Assembly: GCA_947034885.2 (NCBI GenBank)
Contig: OX344749.2
Span: 44,359,682-44,423,681 of the forward strand
DNA: 64,000 nucleotides
Direction: 5' to 3'
Origin: Thuidium tamariscinum
Taxonomy: Eukaryota > Streptophyta > Bryopsida > Hypnales > Thuidiaceae
Shown here: in pieces, positions 11,555-24,900 of the stretch
Layout: the number at the start of each line of letters is the position of its first letter
How positions within the stretch are numbered: the first letter of the stretch is position 1
Position numbers and translations under genes: made by a program
Notes under the pieces: model-generated
Database searches by the model: none
Told to the model about the DNA's origin: nothing
Seen by the model: only the letters and a program-made list of their open reading frames with translations

Positions 11555-14500
11555 CTATTCAGGACTCGGGGCTGGAGTCAAGCTGGATCCCGTCAAGAAA
11601 GAGTCCGGTTTCAAGGCCCCCGACGTGTCCTGCGACGACCTCACCGACGGCGTCAACCCAGTCTCCATCAAAATCTCCAAAGTCTCGACCACTTTCGTCA
11701 TGTGAGGTCGGTCATTCGGGTTCAACGACACGCAATGACAAGCCACTTCCAGCAACAAATCAAGCTCCACACCAGGCACCGTATCCATCAGATGCTTCTC
11801 CACGATTTGCATGGCGTTGCCTTCGCTGTGGAGGCTACGGGCCCAAGCAGCAAGGTTGGTGTAATCATCCGGCATGGACTCGTCCACTGCTCTCCTTCCG
11901 CTCAGCAGCTCAAGCAGGATGACGCCATAGCTGTAGACATCCACTTTCTCAGTGGCTTTCCCCGACTTGGCGAACTCGGGAGCGACGTAGCCGAAGGTGC
12001 CACCAACCGTGACGGTGACGTGGGTGTCATTCGCGGAGACGAGCTTGGCCAGGCCAAAGTCGGAGAGGTAAGGCTCGAAGTCGGTGTCGAGGAGGATGTT
12101 GGTGGCGGAGACATCGCCGTGGACGATACGAGGGTCGCAGTCGCGGTGCAGGTAGGCGAGGCCGCGGGAAACGCCCAGGGCGATACGGTAACGAATCAGC
12201 CAGTCGACGACCACATTCTCCTTCTCACCTAGGGAAGACAGAAAATGAAAGGGGGGTTAGGATTTGAGTGTAATTGAGAAAAAAAGTACGAGGATGTTAG
12301 CTTTCCAATGCGGTTTGGTTCATTTGGAGGTGTGGTGCAAAAATTTGTGTGTTCAGATACAGGTAGTGTGAAAAAGATTTCCCCTCCCCGATGTTCCAAT
12401 TCTTCAAATTAGACCTTTGACAAAACGAATGGAAGAAGAATTTGTTTGTTCGGGTGCAATAGAAAAGGATGCACTCTGAAATTAGCTTTCCACTGCACTT
12501 TGTTTAATTGGATATGGAGATGAGGTGCAAAAGATATGGTTGTTAAAAGATACAAGTGATCTAAGGAAGATTTAACCCCCCAGTGCTCCAGAACCCCCAA
12601 CAAGATCTTTGACAAACCAATTGGAGGCAGAATTTGTTTGTTCCGGTGCAAGAGGAAAGAATGCACTTTCAAATTAGCTTTCCAGGGCACATCGTTTTAC
12701 TGAATTCGATATTGCATAGCAAAAGATAACGCTACTTTATAAAAGATACCACAGGCAGTTTAAAGAAGTTAATTCCTTATAAATTCACCAATATCAAAAT
12801 AACCATATGTTGATTCTCTTAAAAATTCATACTTCTATTTATGCAAATGGAAGTTCTCCCGTTGCTTTCGTAGTTAGATCATTTGAGTAATGTGACGAAC
12901 AATAAATTCAGGGTTCAATATCTTATGTAATATGGTCTCATATCAAAAAGAGAGAATCGAAGATGCAAAAAAATCCTCGGATCCAAACGAGTATAAGTTG
13001 AGAAGGAATCCAGGGCGCTTCTCACCGTGAAGGAGCTGATCGAGGTTGCCGCCTGGAAGGAAGTCGTATATCAAGAGCTTCACATTCGGAGCGGAGCAGA
13101 AGCCCTGGAGCTTCACCAGGTTCCGGTGCTTCACGGTTCCAAGAGTCCCAATTTCATTCTCAAAGCTTCGTTCAGACTCCAAGCACGTCTTGAGTTTCTT
13201 CACTGCCAAGGTCGAGTGTTCATTCACTTGTAGCTTGTACACAACACCATAGCCACCCTCTCCAATGATGTGCTTCTTGCGAATCTGTCGTAAAGCAGTC
13301 AGCATCTCCTTCGACGTAGGAACGCTCTTGGCTCCTTGAAACATGACGATCTTCCCGCCTGGAAAAATAATCAGAAAATCAGAAAACCCTAAAGCGTTGC
13401 ACTGACCCAAGTGCTCAAACTAAAATAGCAAGATCAAATCTAAAGAATCATAAAAAGAAACAGGAACTCCTGTGTGTTATTGATTCATGTAGAGTATTTA
13501 TTTTTTTCTTTCCATTGTATTGATAGGTTACATTGAAGCGTCCTCGATGAATATCAAATGTAGAAACCGGAGTTCTGTAAAATGTCAGCATCCATCGGAA
13601 GGGACAGACGAAAATCTTGAATTCGTGCTGTTAAAAACTTCAAAACGAAACCTCTACGTCCGATGAATACAAACCTGCTCCAAGATTGATTTCGTTGTGA
13701 TTCTCCTTTCTCACCCAATGCATGATGGCAATCACGGCAATGACAAACTTGATTCCAAGAAACAAGCCAACAGCCAGAAGCACGATCTGCACTACACTCA
13801 AGGGCGGCTTACGCTTCTTGCTCACTGCGTCCGGCAATTAAAAGGCATTATCAGATACACGGTAGGCAAGTAAACCAAAGCAAGGTCAAATCTTCATCCT
13901 AGAGGGAGTCTAATCATCTTTGAAAAAAATGTTCCACGTACTCAGAGATCTAACCGAAATAGAACTTAGAGAAGACCGAGCCGCCGTGTTGGTCTAAAGA
14001 AACAAAGAAGTTCCATCTTTCACATGGAATCATGCTTCATTCTTGCCAATAAATGCTACTGAAATCATGCTACAGAGAGCAAGCTCGGATGCAAGAACAT
14101 ACCTAGAGGAAGAGACGGTCCAACACTCGGTGCAAGGACAGGCGCGAGGACAGGAGCAAGAACAGGAGGGAGGGCAGGAGCGAGGACAGGCTCGAGGGTC
14201 GGGCAAGAGGTCAGCCCCAAAGATGCTCGTCCACATAAATTTTCATTGCCTAAATATCTGTCGCACCACAACATCATCGTCCATCAAGTTGACAGAGAAC
14301 TCTCCTCACAGAACCAGAACCGCCGAGAGGCAGGTACTTCAAACCTTTGAGAAGTGTAAACAATCGAGACAACAAAAACTGGTAAGGAATATCTACATGC
14401 TAGGGGTCTTCCGGAAGAACGAGGTCTAAGCAACCACTTACGAGTTAATGTTGAAGCGCAGTAGAGCTCCCTCTGGCACCTTTCCGGAGAGCGCATTGTA

Positions 14501-15601
14501 GGACACATCGCTGCAAAAGGAAAACACATTCTTTCAGCACATGACTAACGTAATCAGTCCATAAACTGAACAAAAGCCTCCCGTTCTGTAGCATCTCTCT
14601 CAGAAGTCACGCTGTCATCCTAACAGCGGCCATAGCCAAAGCTCAGAGTGCGAAGAGCTTACAAGAAATATAATCCCGTCAGATTGCTGAAGCTTTCGGG
14701 GATTGTGCCATACAGCATGTTACTCGCCAAGTCCAGGAACTGAAGTTTCTCCAAATCGCCAATCTCGAAGGGAATTTTTCCAGTAAGGGAGTTGTTACGC
14801 AAATTCCTGAGTCGGAGGAATCATACAAGCACCATAAAATTCAGTAAAACGGCGGACGTCCCTTACAGAAGCAGATAATTCAAAAGAAACCCTAGAAAAG
14901 ACCACATTTCTGAAAACCTGGTGCTACAAACACTTACAAGACCACTAAGTTTGTGAGGTTGCCGAACGACGCCGGAATGCTGCCAACAATGTTATTCTGA
15001 TTCAGCGACCTGCAAACGGTTGCCCGGAATTCGTGAGAACTAAACAAAACACGATATGTTTCCTTTCTTCAAGTGAAACAATCAAAAACAGTAAGCACTG
15101 GGTGGGAGTGGAGCTTACAATCTTTCCAGGTGCTTCAACAACGCTAATTGAGGCGCAATAGTACCGGTAAGATTCAGGGACGGAAGGTTGCTGCCGTCAG
15201 GAACAGGAAAACACACTTGCAAGTTATGAATTGCAGCATTGCCGTTACCAAAACTATAAAGTACTCTTCGGATTTCACAGTAGTCACTTCCACCATTGGA
15301 GATTCACATCTTTAAACAAGTTGCCATTAAAATACTTTGAAAGAGTCTCAGGAGTTGTTGCATTTGCTTACATGATGGTAACGAAGTTCGTTTCGTTGTC
15401 GCAAACGATACCATTCCATTTGCACGGCGTCTTGTCTGAGTCATTCCAGTTGCGCAGGGTGCCCGTAGGATCGTCCAAGCGCCGCTGAAAGGCTCCTAAC
15501 GCTTTGCCTTCAGCATTCACAGCCTCGGACACTCCGCAACTAAATGCGAGAATAACAAAGGTAAGGAGCCCCAGCCGAACCCCCAACGACGCCATTGCCA
15601 T
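11555..15601 (-). CDS. LRR receptor-like kinase A (FEI-like), 9 exons, non-RD (HGD) kinase
   Basis: Exons (minus strand): 15601-15372, 15190-15119, 15009-14938, 14806-14663, 14510-14442, 14257-14103, 13824-13675, 13358-13026, 12228-11555. All joins are GT-AG and in frame, giving 1899 bp and 632 aa. Layout: signal peptide about 1-27, LRR cap with paired Cys 60 and 67, about five 24-residue LRRs (77-190), a Pro-Val-Leu-Ala-rich stretch (about 217-246), one membrane span (about 257-283), kinase from about 325. P-loop GEGGYGVVY 330-338, Lys351, helix-C Glu366, DFG 465-467 and APE 491-493 are intact, but the catalytic loop reads HGD (445-447), so the HRD arginine is missing. The juxtamembrane GGKIVMF motif and kinase resemble FEI1/FEI2 (LRR-XIII), which act in cell-wall signalling; that role here is inference. 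A second in-frame ATG lies at 15595. Confidence 0.9.
12297..12720. repeat. Tandem duplication inside RLK-A last intron
   Basis: The block beginning TTAGCTTTCCA starts at 12297, 12482 and 12674, giving periods of 185 and 192 bp; the third copy is partial. Units share GAATTTGTTTGTTC.GGTGCAA and the interval to TTTGACAAA. It lies wholly in the 797-bp intron between the P-loop and catalytic exons. Confidence 0.75.
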
Positions 15602-16153
15602 TCTGGACTGAAACTCTAACCTTGCACAAGGTTTTGATACAAACCTAAGGTTTCACCGCCAGTTTTCTTAACAAACAAGAACATGGAAGCGCCCACACAA
15701 CACCAGCTTCTTCACCGATACTCTCGCCATTCAAATAACGCTCGAAAGTAACACCCTGAAATCACGCTCTAAAAACTTGCCAAAACCTCCCCAGCGCTTT
15801 CAAATATCTGTCTGGGAAATTTCAACATAGCTTCGATGTGTCAATGCGAGCACTCCACTTGTCCACAACCAATTCCAAGCTGCTCACGGAGCCTTCATTC
15901 CCAACCCTCCCGAAATCACAACGAAACAAAGCGAAAATCGAATCAGAACCGATATCTACGACACCAGAAACTGTTCCAAAACCTCGAATTCCCTTTTCGA
16001 AGAACAACCTTAGTCAGTGTCTCTGTGTCCATGAATGCTGTTGATCTGTGCATTCAAGTGAAAACGGAGAATCACAAGCATTGGACTCCCGGTACCAGAC
16101 AAGTGTGACAACCGAAGGCTGCGAAAGTACGAATAAGTTACCTAGCCCAACAT

Positions 16154-16176
16154 AATTCTCTGTCGATGACGTCAAG
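16154..16176. promoter_or_regulatory. Repeated TGACGTCA (bZIP-type) site, distal copy 1
   Basis: Contains TCTCTGTCGATGACGTCAAG, identical over 23 bp to 16348-16370. The palindromic core TGACGTCA is the classical CRE/bZIP C-box. It lies about 555 bp upstream of the RLK-A start. Confidence 0.45.
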
Positions 16177-16347
16177 AGACCCCCCACTGGTTTGGAGAAA
16201 AGGCAAAAGCAGTCCATGGTGGCCGCTACAGTCATGTCCCACGATATGTGAGCTCGCATCAGGATTGTCAACGAAAGAGGCCTCGAGACTGGAATACCGG
16301 AACAAGAATCGGGATATTTGCGCTATAAAAAGGACGGGGATGTCCAG

Positions 16348-16370
16348 AATTCTCTGTCGATGACGTCAAG
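16348..16370. promoter_or_regulatory. Repeated TGACGTCA (bZIP-type) site, distal copy 2
   Basis: Second exact copy of the 23-bp block with the TGACGTCA core, about 750 bp upstream of the RLK-A start. A CTATAAAAAGG TATA-like box on the plus strand precedes it (16323-16333), which could mark a divergent transcript, although no plus-strand gene follows. Confidence 0.45.
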
Positions 16371-17935
16371 TGGCGCCAAGCAGTCGATCGAAGAACTGAA
16401 GCAGGCGTGGTTTTTCATCTGTTTGTGAGAGTTATGACTGCCTGGAGGTTCCGAGGTTCCGAGGTTTCGGTACTTCGACGTGCAACCACTGACGCCACCG
16501 CATTCAGTTACACTTTTATAAGTTACTCCGTATTAAGTATTAGCGCTCGTCCTCCATCTGCAAGCCGCAACAATAGAGGAATTTTTTCGAGTCCCGGGAT
16601 CCCGAAAAACTTTCCGAGGCTATTGAAGCTCCTAAGCATTTCCTGAAATATATATATATATATAAACTCCGGTCTACTTTGCAAAAAAGCAGTCCGGCGT
16701 GAATAAAGTGTCTGTTCGTCATGACAATGAGCCAATGTCCACAGGATCAAGGGCATTTCCTGAAACATGGGGTTGATGATGAGAACCCGTATGCAAGCAC
16801 AGAAGTTAACCATACTCACTGATTTGTCCTAAATTTTGTGAGTGTGACACTAAAGCTTTCCGAAGTCGCATTGTTTGGATTAGTGCAGGTCGAAAACAGT
16901 ACTTTTTTTGCAGTAATTTCCACTGAAACGAAATTTTGTACAATACTGACACTAACTTTCCAGGTGACCCGAATTTTCTTCCCTCACGAATCCCTCATCG
17001 CTACCAGTACAAAACGAAGTTAGACAGCGAGGTTGTAGTTAGTTGACTGTCGAACGTCTATTGATAGAAGAAAAACTATGGCTGCACACCCCACAACAAG
17101 GCCCGAGGTGACAAAAGATTGATTCCATATTTAACGCTGTGAGAATCACGTGTTCTCTCGTGGGCACTGTAGCTGATATTTCGGTAAGGCCAATGGGCGA
17201 ACTCTTAAATCAGATTCCATGGCTGCAAACTTGCAGTTCCTTCGCCTGATCGAGTTTCGGCACTGCAGGAAAAGTAAGTCCTGCATGTCCTTCAATTCGG
17301 TGGTAGGAAAGGAGTTCAGCATCAGTACTTTCAATTCGGTTCAGACGGAAGAATATGTAGCAGATGATTAACACTCCGTAATATTTTGTCAGTAACTTCC
17401 TGTCAGATTTGCAGTACAGTACTGTTGTTTTGGCTCAAATCATTTGAAACGATGATATCTGTTTCAACTGCAAGAAGAAAGTACCCAAACTCAGCCGTAG
17501 TATAAGTTCGTAGCATTTGTAGTTCCAATATTAGAAACTGTGATTAGCTGAAACCCGGCACTAAGTAAAGTTTTTCATAACGTTTGGAAATAGTGTCGCC
17601 GTATGGGGCCCCGTCTTTCGATGAGGCTCATCAAGGCAGAGCGAGAAATTTCCATCGATACAAAACGGTTACATATATTTTCAGATTGTCTACTGGCTCA
17701 GCATGCTTTCCACACCCACTCTAATTATCGTATGAACTATTATTGGGTGCAAGTGGCAGGGCCTTTGCCTGCTAAAAAGATACCACCCAGTGAATGTTCC
17801 TGCTTCACCAGTTATGGCACCCGGCTTCTCGCATTCAATGCTGGGGCGGTGCTGGGTCAATTTCTTTGTTTTTTAACGCTGGGTCAAAATTTTCACCTTG
17901 GGACTTAAGTAACTGACGTTCAGATACTGGACGTG

Positions 17936-18935
17936 GGGCAGGGAGAACTGACCCCCTCGCTCGGCCACTTGGGTAAAACACTGTAATTTTTTATTTTTCA
18001 CACTTATTTTTTTTTGCAAATTTTGAATTCATATTTGCGATCAGAGACCACAAATTAGCTAGGGGGTGAGGAAAGTAGGGGTGATCACGGCCCAAACTAG
18101 GGGGCTTTTTGTTTTGATTGCACCTCTAGTAAAACATGGTAAGGCCGAGCGAGGGGGCCAATCCACCCAGATCCTGGACACGCAGGTCAGTTTTGGCAGG
18201 TTCATGCCGAAATATTTTACTTTATGCAATGCAACATTTCAGCAAACACACAAGAATTTTCTAATTTTCAGCACTTTATGAGGATATTCCTAATTTTGGA
18301 TTGATTATTTCTTTTCATGCACAAATGTGTTTCTTTTTCGAATTTTCTTAAAGAATTTTTTTTTCAAATTTTTAAAAATAGTTGTAAGTAATTTTCTAAA
18401 TTTCAACAACTCCAAATTTTATGGGCAGGAAAAACTGACCCCCTTGCTCGGCCACTTGGGTAAAACACTGTAATTTTTTATTTTTCACACAAATTTTTTT
18501 TGCAAATTTTGAATTCATATTTGCGATCAGAGACCGCAAATTAGCTAGGGGGTGAAGAAAGTAGGGTGATCACGGCCCAAACTAGGGGGCTTTTTGTTTT
18601 AATTGCACATCTAGTAGAATATGGTAAGGCCGAGCAAGGGCCAATCCACCCTAATCAAATTTTTTGGAGTTTTTTACAAAATCCACCTACATATACAATA
18701 TTTTTCCTATGTGTAGATTAGTTTTGAAAATAATAGAGGATGTTGAATTCTACCATTGAAAGTAGGACCAACAAGGTGGATTTACCTCAAGGGAAAATGC
18801 AAGAATTTTTATTTTTTTTAATTATTATTTTTTGCAAGTTTTGAATTCATACTTACAATCAAAGACCTCAAATTAGCCAAATGAGGTCTAGATTATATCC
18901 TAGACATGGCACAAAATAGGAGGCTTTTTCTACTT
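17936..18935. repeat. Direct repeat, two full copies and one decayed copy
   Basis: Copy 1 17936-18168 and copy 2 18422-18651 share long runs such as CTCGGCCACTTGGGTAAAAC, AATTCATATTTGCGATCAGA and ATCACGGCCCAAACTAGGGG. A third, AT-enriched copy at about 18828-18935 keeps GCAAGTTTTGAATTCATACT and AGGAGGCTTTTT. It marks the upstream edge of the RLK-A island. Confidence 0.8.
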
Positions 18936-21900
18936 TTATCCTAGAGAATCCAAAATTTATCCTATTGGGCCCATCTTCAATAGAAAGATTTAATGTTATG
19001 GTAATCCTAGTTTGTTTCTTTATAATCCTCATTTGTTTCTTCATTGAATTTGATGGCTTGTAAGGTAACTTTCTTAGAGTAAGGCGATTTGATTCTTGAA
19101 TTAACTTCATCTCACTATATACAATATACAATGCTTTATGACTTTTAGAAAAATCCTAGTTCATTTCTTCATAAACTAATTTATTATTTTCAAAGTGTAC
19201 AAGTAAAAAGATATTTAGAACCTATATATTTGGCATTTTGTCTCTTAGTCCTCAAGAAGAGAAGCAAGCTATATAGTGTAGTCTAATAAGATTGTCCCTA
19301 GATATACTAGAATACATATGACAAATTATACTCTATCAATGCATCTAACCTCAAACTATAATGAAAGAAAAATCTTTGGGAACATTCAACTATTAATATA
19401 ATCTTGTTCATCATTGTTAGGTTAGTTTACTTTCCCATTTTTGAAAACTTGCGTAATATAGATTCTAAAATATCTTCAATCAAAGTCTAATATTTGAAAG
19501 AAAAAAAAAATCCTTAGCAATATGATTTCAATGATCCACATCTTAAATTTTACATTAAAAAAATTTGCCAATTTTGACTCTATCAATCCAACTATAAAAA
19601 GTTGTAAACACACATATTAATTTTTACAAGGATTAGAGCAATGGAAGATTGTTTTTAGAGCCTTAGAATTAAATGAAGTACTAAGGGAAAACAATTTCAT
19701 TTGACCAAGTTATTCACTAAATGCCCCAACCAGTAAGTGCCTTATCCACCTATACTAGCATCCAAATATTTTTTTCTTCAAATTTTCTTTCATTGTTGAG
19801 TATTTTCTCCATAGGCAATTCATTAGGAATATATGTTTTGTAGAACGTCTCTTTTAAAAAATCATCCGAAGTGGAATTTTTCTCCAAATCAAAAGTATTC
19901 TTCATCTATAGAAAAAGATAACTTAATAAACTAGACAAGAATAACATGATTTTTTTTTTCATTTTTAGAGAACCAAGAGCCCCTAAAGTTGAGAAATGAC
20001 CATAAAATGGTCTATTGGGCATTTAGCTCTTGAAAGCATCTCTAATTTCTATTCAATAAGATTTGTAACAATATCATAAATAGATGTACATTCAAATTTC
20101 AAAAAATTAGCTAAACATGTATTCAAGTATCCTATCCCTCTCTAAATTAGTATCAACTCTTAGAAGTGCACTACATGGACACAAGTAATCCATATAGGAC
20201 TAAGTTACATTTTAGTCAAAAAATTTCAAAAACTACTATTGTAAGGGCATTGGAAAGAAAATGATTTAAAAAAAATTCAACTACATAAAGTTGTTCAAAA
20301 ATATTATAGTGATGTGTATAAAAAAATTTAAAGTTTAGATTGCACACATTGAAAGATTATAACATTTATTAGAGGGGAAAAAAATTCTCCAACCTTATTT
20401 GAATAGTCTAATATATAGAGCTAATAGACCTCAATTCTTCCTAGATGAATTTTCAAATATTGTGCATGGTTATTGTTTTTGAAAATTACATAAAACATCA
20501 TATTAATTACATACCTACCAAAATTCAAAATAAAAGGAGGAATTTTGTGCATGCTAATTATCTAAAGTTGCTCAAAGTTGCCTAAGCTACTCTAAGAGTT
20601 TAAGGCAGCATAACATTTGATCCATGCCTTTAATTTGTAAAAACATACATTTATACAAAGTTAAGAGTTAAAGGCTTAGATCTTGAGTCTAATTTTTATA
20701 AACATCCAACAAAAATGGACTTTGAGTGCAACAATTGAGATTTCTTACTATATATGTGAATGATCACTTGGTCCTTCAAGGATTAAACTAAACAAGTATA
20801 TTAAAGTGAATCAACTATACAGAAGATAGATGGTGAATGCCTTCAATTACACTTCATTCAAACAAAGGAAAGTCATAAAATGAATGTTTCTTATTAAATC
20901 AAATTAACTAATGAATGATATTTGTATTTTTGATAAGTGATTTTTATTTATTATGAATTTTTAAAATCAATATTATTATTTTTAGTTTCAATATTTAGTG
21001 GACATTTACACCAAAGGGGAATGAAATTATGAAAACAAAATAATTATAGGTTAAGGGTTCAAATTCTTATGAAGTATTTTCAATAATGGAACAAATGTTT
21101 TTCTTGATCCAATTTAGTGCATACATAGCTATTGGATTATATCTTAAATTCTCAAAGGTTTTAATTTATAATCATGGCATGAGCTTCTTCAAAAAATTAC
21201 ATATTAAAAGTGAACAATGAAGTATATTTTGTCCATTAATTCTTTAAAGATCACACATTTAAATATGAACAAAAGAGGAATGCAAACATGTTTCAATAAA
21301 TCAAAATAATGTATTTTTCATCCATTAAAATTGTTTGTAGGTTCTTGGATCAATTTTTTAACATTAGGATTGTAAGAATCTTTGAGATCTTTTTCGAAAT
21401 TTTTTTATAGTTTTAAATTTACAAATGTTCACCTGAAAATGTAAAATTGTTCAAAAAATAACTCTTCAAAATAAATTCAATAAAAAACAAGAAAAACATA
21501 ATCTTCAAGTAATCACCACTATTAGAACTTAATAGTTAAACTGAAAAGATCTTTAAAAAAATTGAAAACCTTCAATCCAAAATCAATTTTGGAAAAAATG
21601 TATAATTTCAATATAAAGTTTTATAGATGACCATTGAATATTGGTAGTTAACTCCTTAATGCCCAAGCCATTTTAAGTCTGTTTTGACTATGAAAAAAGT
21701 GCGTGGGTTTATAGTCATCCCTAATGAAGCAAGTTGATTTTTTCCAAAATCTTACCATATAGATGTTTAATGATCTTTTTTATTAGTAAGTACACAGATT
21801 TTGAGCACAAAATTGCATAAGAGTTGTGAGATTATAACGAGAGAAGAGTACATTTTCTATATTTAGTATGTTGCCTTTTTCCACAATGTTTCTCAAATTT

Positions 21901-24900
21901 ACATATAAATTTTGGGGGGGATTAGAGGTGACATGAACAACTACAAAGTGTTAGCACACTAAAATGCACTTAAAAACTTAATTTTACATGAAAAGCTATT
22001 AAATTCATTACACAATCCACCTTGCAATTGTTGAAATGCAACTATTTTTTTATAAATAGAAATTACAAATAACACCAAATCAATATTTGTATGTTTAAAT
22101 TTTCAATGGTGAATATCATGAAAACACTTTACACTTTCCATTGGAACCTTTCTCAAAGCAAATGGATATGTACAATTTTTTAGATCTCAAATCAAGTGAA
22201 ATTGCATAAAGGTAGGAAATGAAGTTAAATTGGCAAGCTTTACAATTCACTTATGGTACATGTATGCCTTTGAAGACCTCTTAATAATCAAATATGTATT
22301 TTTTTCAATAAAAAGTGAAAGTTTTCAATAATTAACCCTTAAACTACTGTACTTGGATTTTTTTAAAACAATCACAAGAATTTAATAGCCCCCTCTGAAA
22401 TGGGCCTGAAATTTTAGATTGACCACATATGGTCGATTGGGCAATTAAGGGTTAAGCAATGTATTCAATTGTATTTACTGAATAATCTATAAATTTTATA
22501 ACATGTCTTAGAATGTGGAAATTTAGACCTTTGGTCTTTGAGAAGTTAACCTTTAAAAGACTAGAGGTATTTGAAGATACCATTCGTCATTTCTACTATC
22601 TGTTATAATAAGCATGATTATATATTTATGTGGAATAATTTTGATGATCACCACCATTGAAATGAATGAAGGTGTATTTTTCTTTCCAATAAAAAAATTT
22701 CAATAAAATTGCACAATTTTGAGAAATGCCACCATTAATAAGATGAATGAAAGATGTTTGGTAAGGCAATACTTTGCACATATGCAAAAATGTAAATGTT
22801 GAAATCAAATTGTTCAAAAGATAGTGTTCCAGAAACTTTGATTTTTTTTCCCACAAGTCAATATCATCATGATATTGATGTGTAATTTCTTTTCAAATAA
22901 TTTTGAGGTAAAGGGAAAAAGGTACAAAGATGTGAAGTGATGGCCTAGTGGACTTTTTCCAAAAAATCATCCAAAATTGCACACTTGATCATTTATTGAT
23001 TGGATTGCACTAATAGATTTAGTGAAAAGGATAATCGAGGCTCTCTTTGATGTTCAAAGATTGTTAATGAAGTAAACATTTCAAATTTTCTACAAATGTA
23101 GTTGCAAAAGCTATGTGATGGCTTTATAATCCTTTAGAGGTAAAATCCTATAAAAAGGTTGGGTTTTTATTGTGGTAATGTTAATACCAAAGGTCATTTA
23201 AAATATATTACTCATTTTTTTTCAAAATATGATTGGTCTTTCATTTGTACTTTACAAAGGAAATATTGGTCTTATTTTGAGACAAAGGGAGTATTTTATT
23301 TACTCAAAAATTATGCAAATAGGGTTCATTAGAGGTTTTTTGGGGGTGTTGAGAGACTGTTTCAGCCTCGTTCCCCATTTCTGTAAACCAGCCCTGCTGA
23401 TCAGAATAAAAAAATATTAAAAAAATATTAAAAAAATAAAAAAATAAAAAATAAATAAATAAATAAAATTTAATAAAAAAATATTTTTTTAATTTAATAA
23501 AATATTATTATTTGATGTGGCAGTCTCTGTGCCACATCAGATCACTATAGATCAGCTGCTGATCAGCTGCTGCAGCGAGTTCCCATAGTCCGGGAACTCG
23601 CAGTCTTTCAACTATGGAAGAAAACCTCCAATGCTTTGACACACTCACTTTTGAACATTGAAGATGGGCTTGAAGCTAAATCTTTAGATGAAATTTCTTC
23701 ACCATAAAATCCTTCTAACTCACCAATTTTTAGTTTCTATGAAGAAAAATTCTCTATATTTCACAAAATGAAACATTGAAGTACATATTTTCTTCAAAAA
23801 TGTGTGACTCTGTTTTGAGAATAATTTTTTATCTACATTCTTTTTAGGTATGAGATTTTGTTCATAAGTTACTTTTAGAGGAATATTAACTATCATTTCT
23901 GTAAATTTAAATATTTTTATTTAAAGACATCATAGCATAGTGAATTCTAGTCCAAATGATGCAAAATTGACAAGTCATTGCAATCACCTAAGTATATGAA
24001 TCTTTTTTTTAATGCATTATTGCTTACATCTTTATACGAAACTAATAGTTACTTCGATTTCATCAAATAAGTGGTAAAGAAAGCCCATCTAAAATCCACC
24101 ATATAAAGTTCCTTCAAGCATGTTCCGATGATATCAATATTTGATGATTTTTATAAAACCTTTAGCTAGGATAGAATAACAAACTAGTTTTATAAGAATA
24201 TAAATTTCATTGCTTTTTAAATGTCTCACTTGTCAAGGATGCAAGATCCTATATTTGGATATGCAAAAATCAAAGTCTTGAAGGTTTTAGATTTTGCAAG
24301 AGAAATAAGAGCTTGGAGTGGTGTTAGCTAAAAAAATACCTTGCAGGATTTCAAGGGTGAAAAGACTTAAGTGTTAGTTAGGATGGATAAGAATGTAACT
24401 TGAATAAAATGTTAATTTGAAACCCCTAAGGGTGCACTCCCCATTTCTTTGATGTCAACATACAAACTAATAAAGGGTAATTTAATTGGATTTGATCTAA
24501 ATTTTATAAAATTATTCAAAGTAAACTAGCATCCATATATTGGGCTTTTAGACTTTAAAAATAATGAAGGGTATACAAAAATACAAAATTTTATCAATTT
24601 TTTTCCTAAAGTAGCCCCACCAAAAATCAGAACTTTCTATAGTATACTTAGTATAGTATAAATCTATGAGCTATACACTGAATTCAAAAAGGTGTAAGTA
24701 TTTATGGTTTAGAAAGGGTTAACTAGAATCCAATATGCATGTTGTATATACAAATTTAAATCTAGATGAATGAATTCATGAATGAATGATATTCTCACTG
24801 GCTAAACACTTTTGTTACTTCAATTAGTGACTAAGTGGCGAGGTGAGTGGGCGACTAGGATACAACGAAGTTTTTTTAACATTAGGGTTTTCGTTTATAG

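Larger units (their letters stand above)
15602..17935. other. Upstream region of RLK-A
   Basis: Moderate GC with no gene recognised on either strand. Holds the duplicated TGACGTCA blocks and a short TA run (16648-16663). Presumed promoter and 5' untranslated region lie at the low-coordinate end. Confidence 0.45.

Noticed and set aside
11702-12232. 176-codon plus-strand frame
   Set aside because: It is the antisense of the RLK-A kinase exon; the minus strand has the conserved DFG and APE motifs.
22338-22455. TTAACCCTTAA inverted pair as a MITE
   Set aside because: The inverted arms are only about 11 bp and there is no target duplication; in such AT-rich DNA this can be chance.
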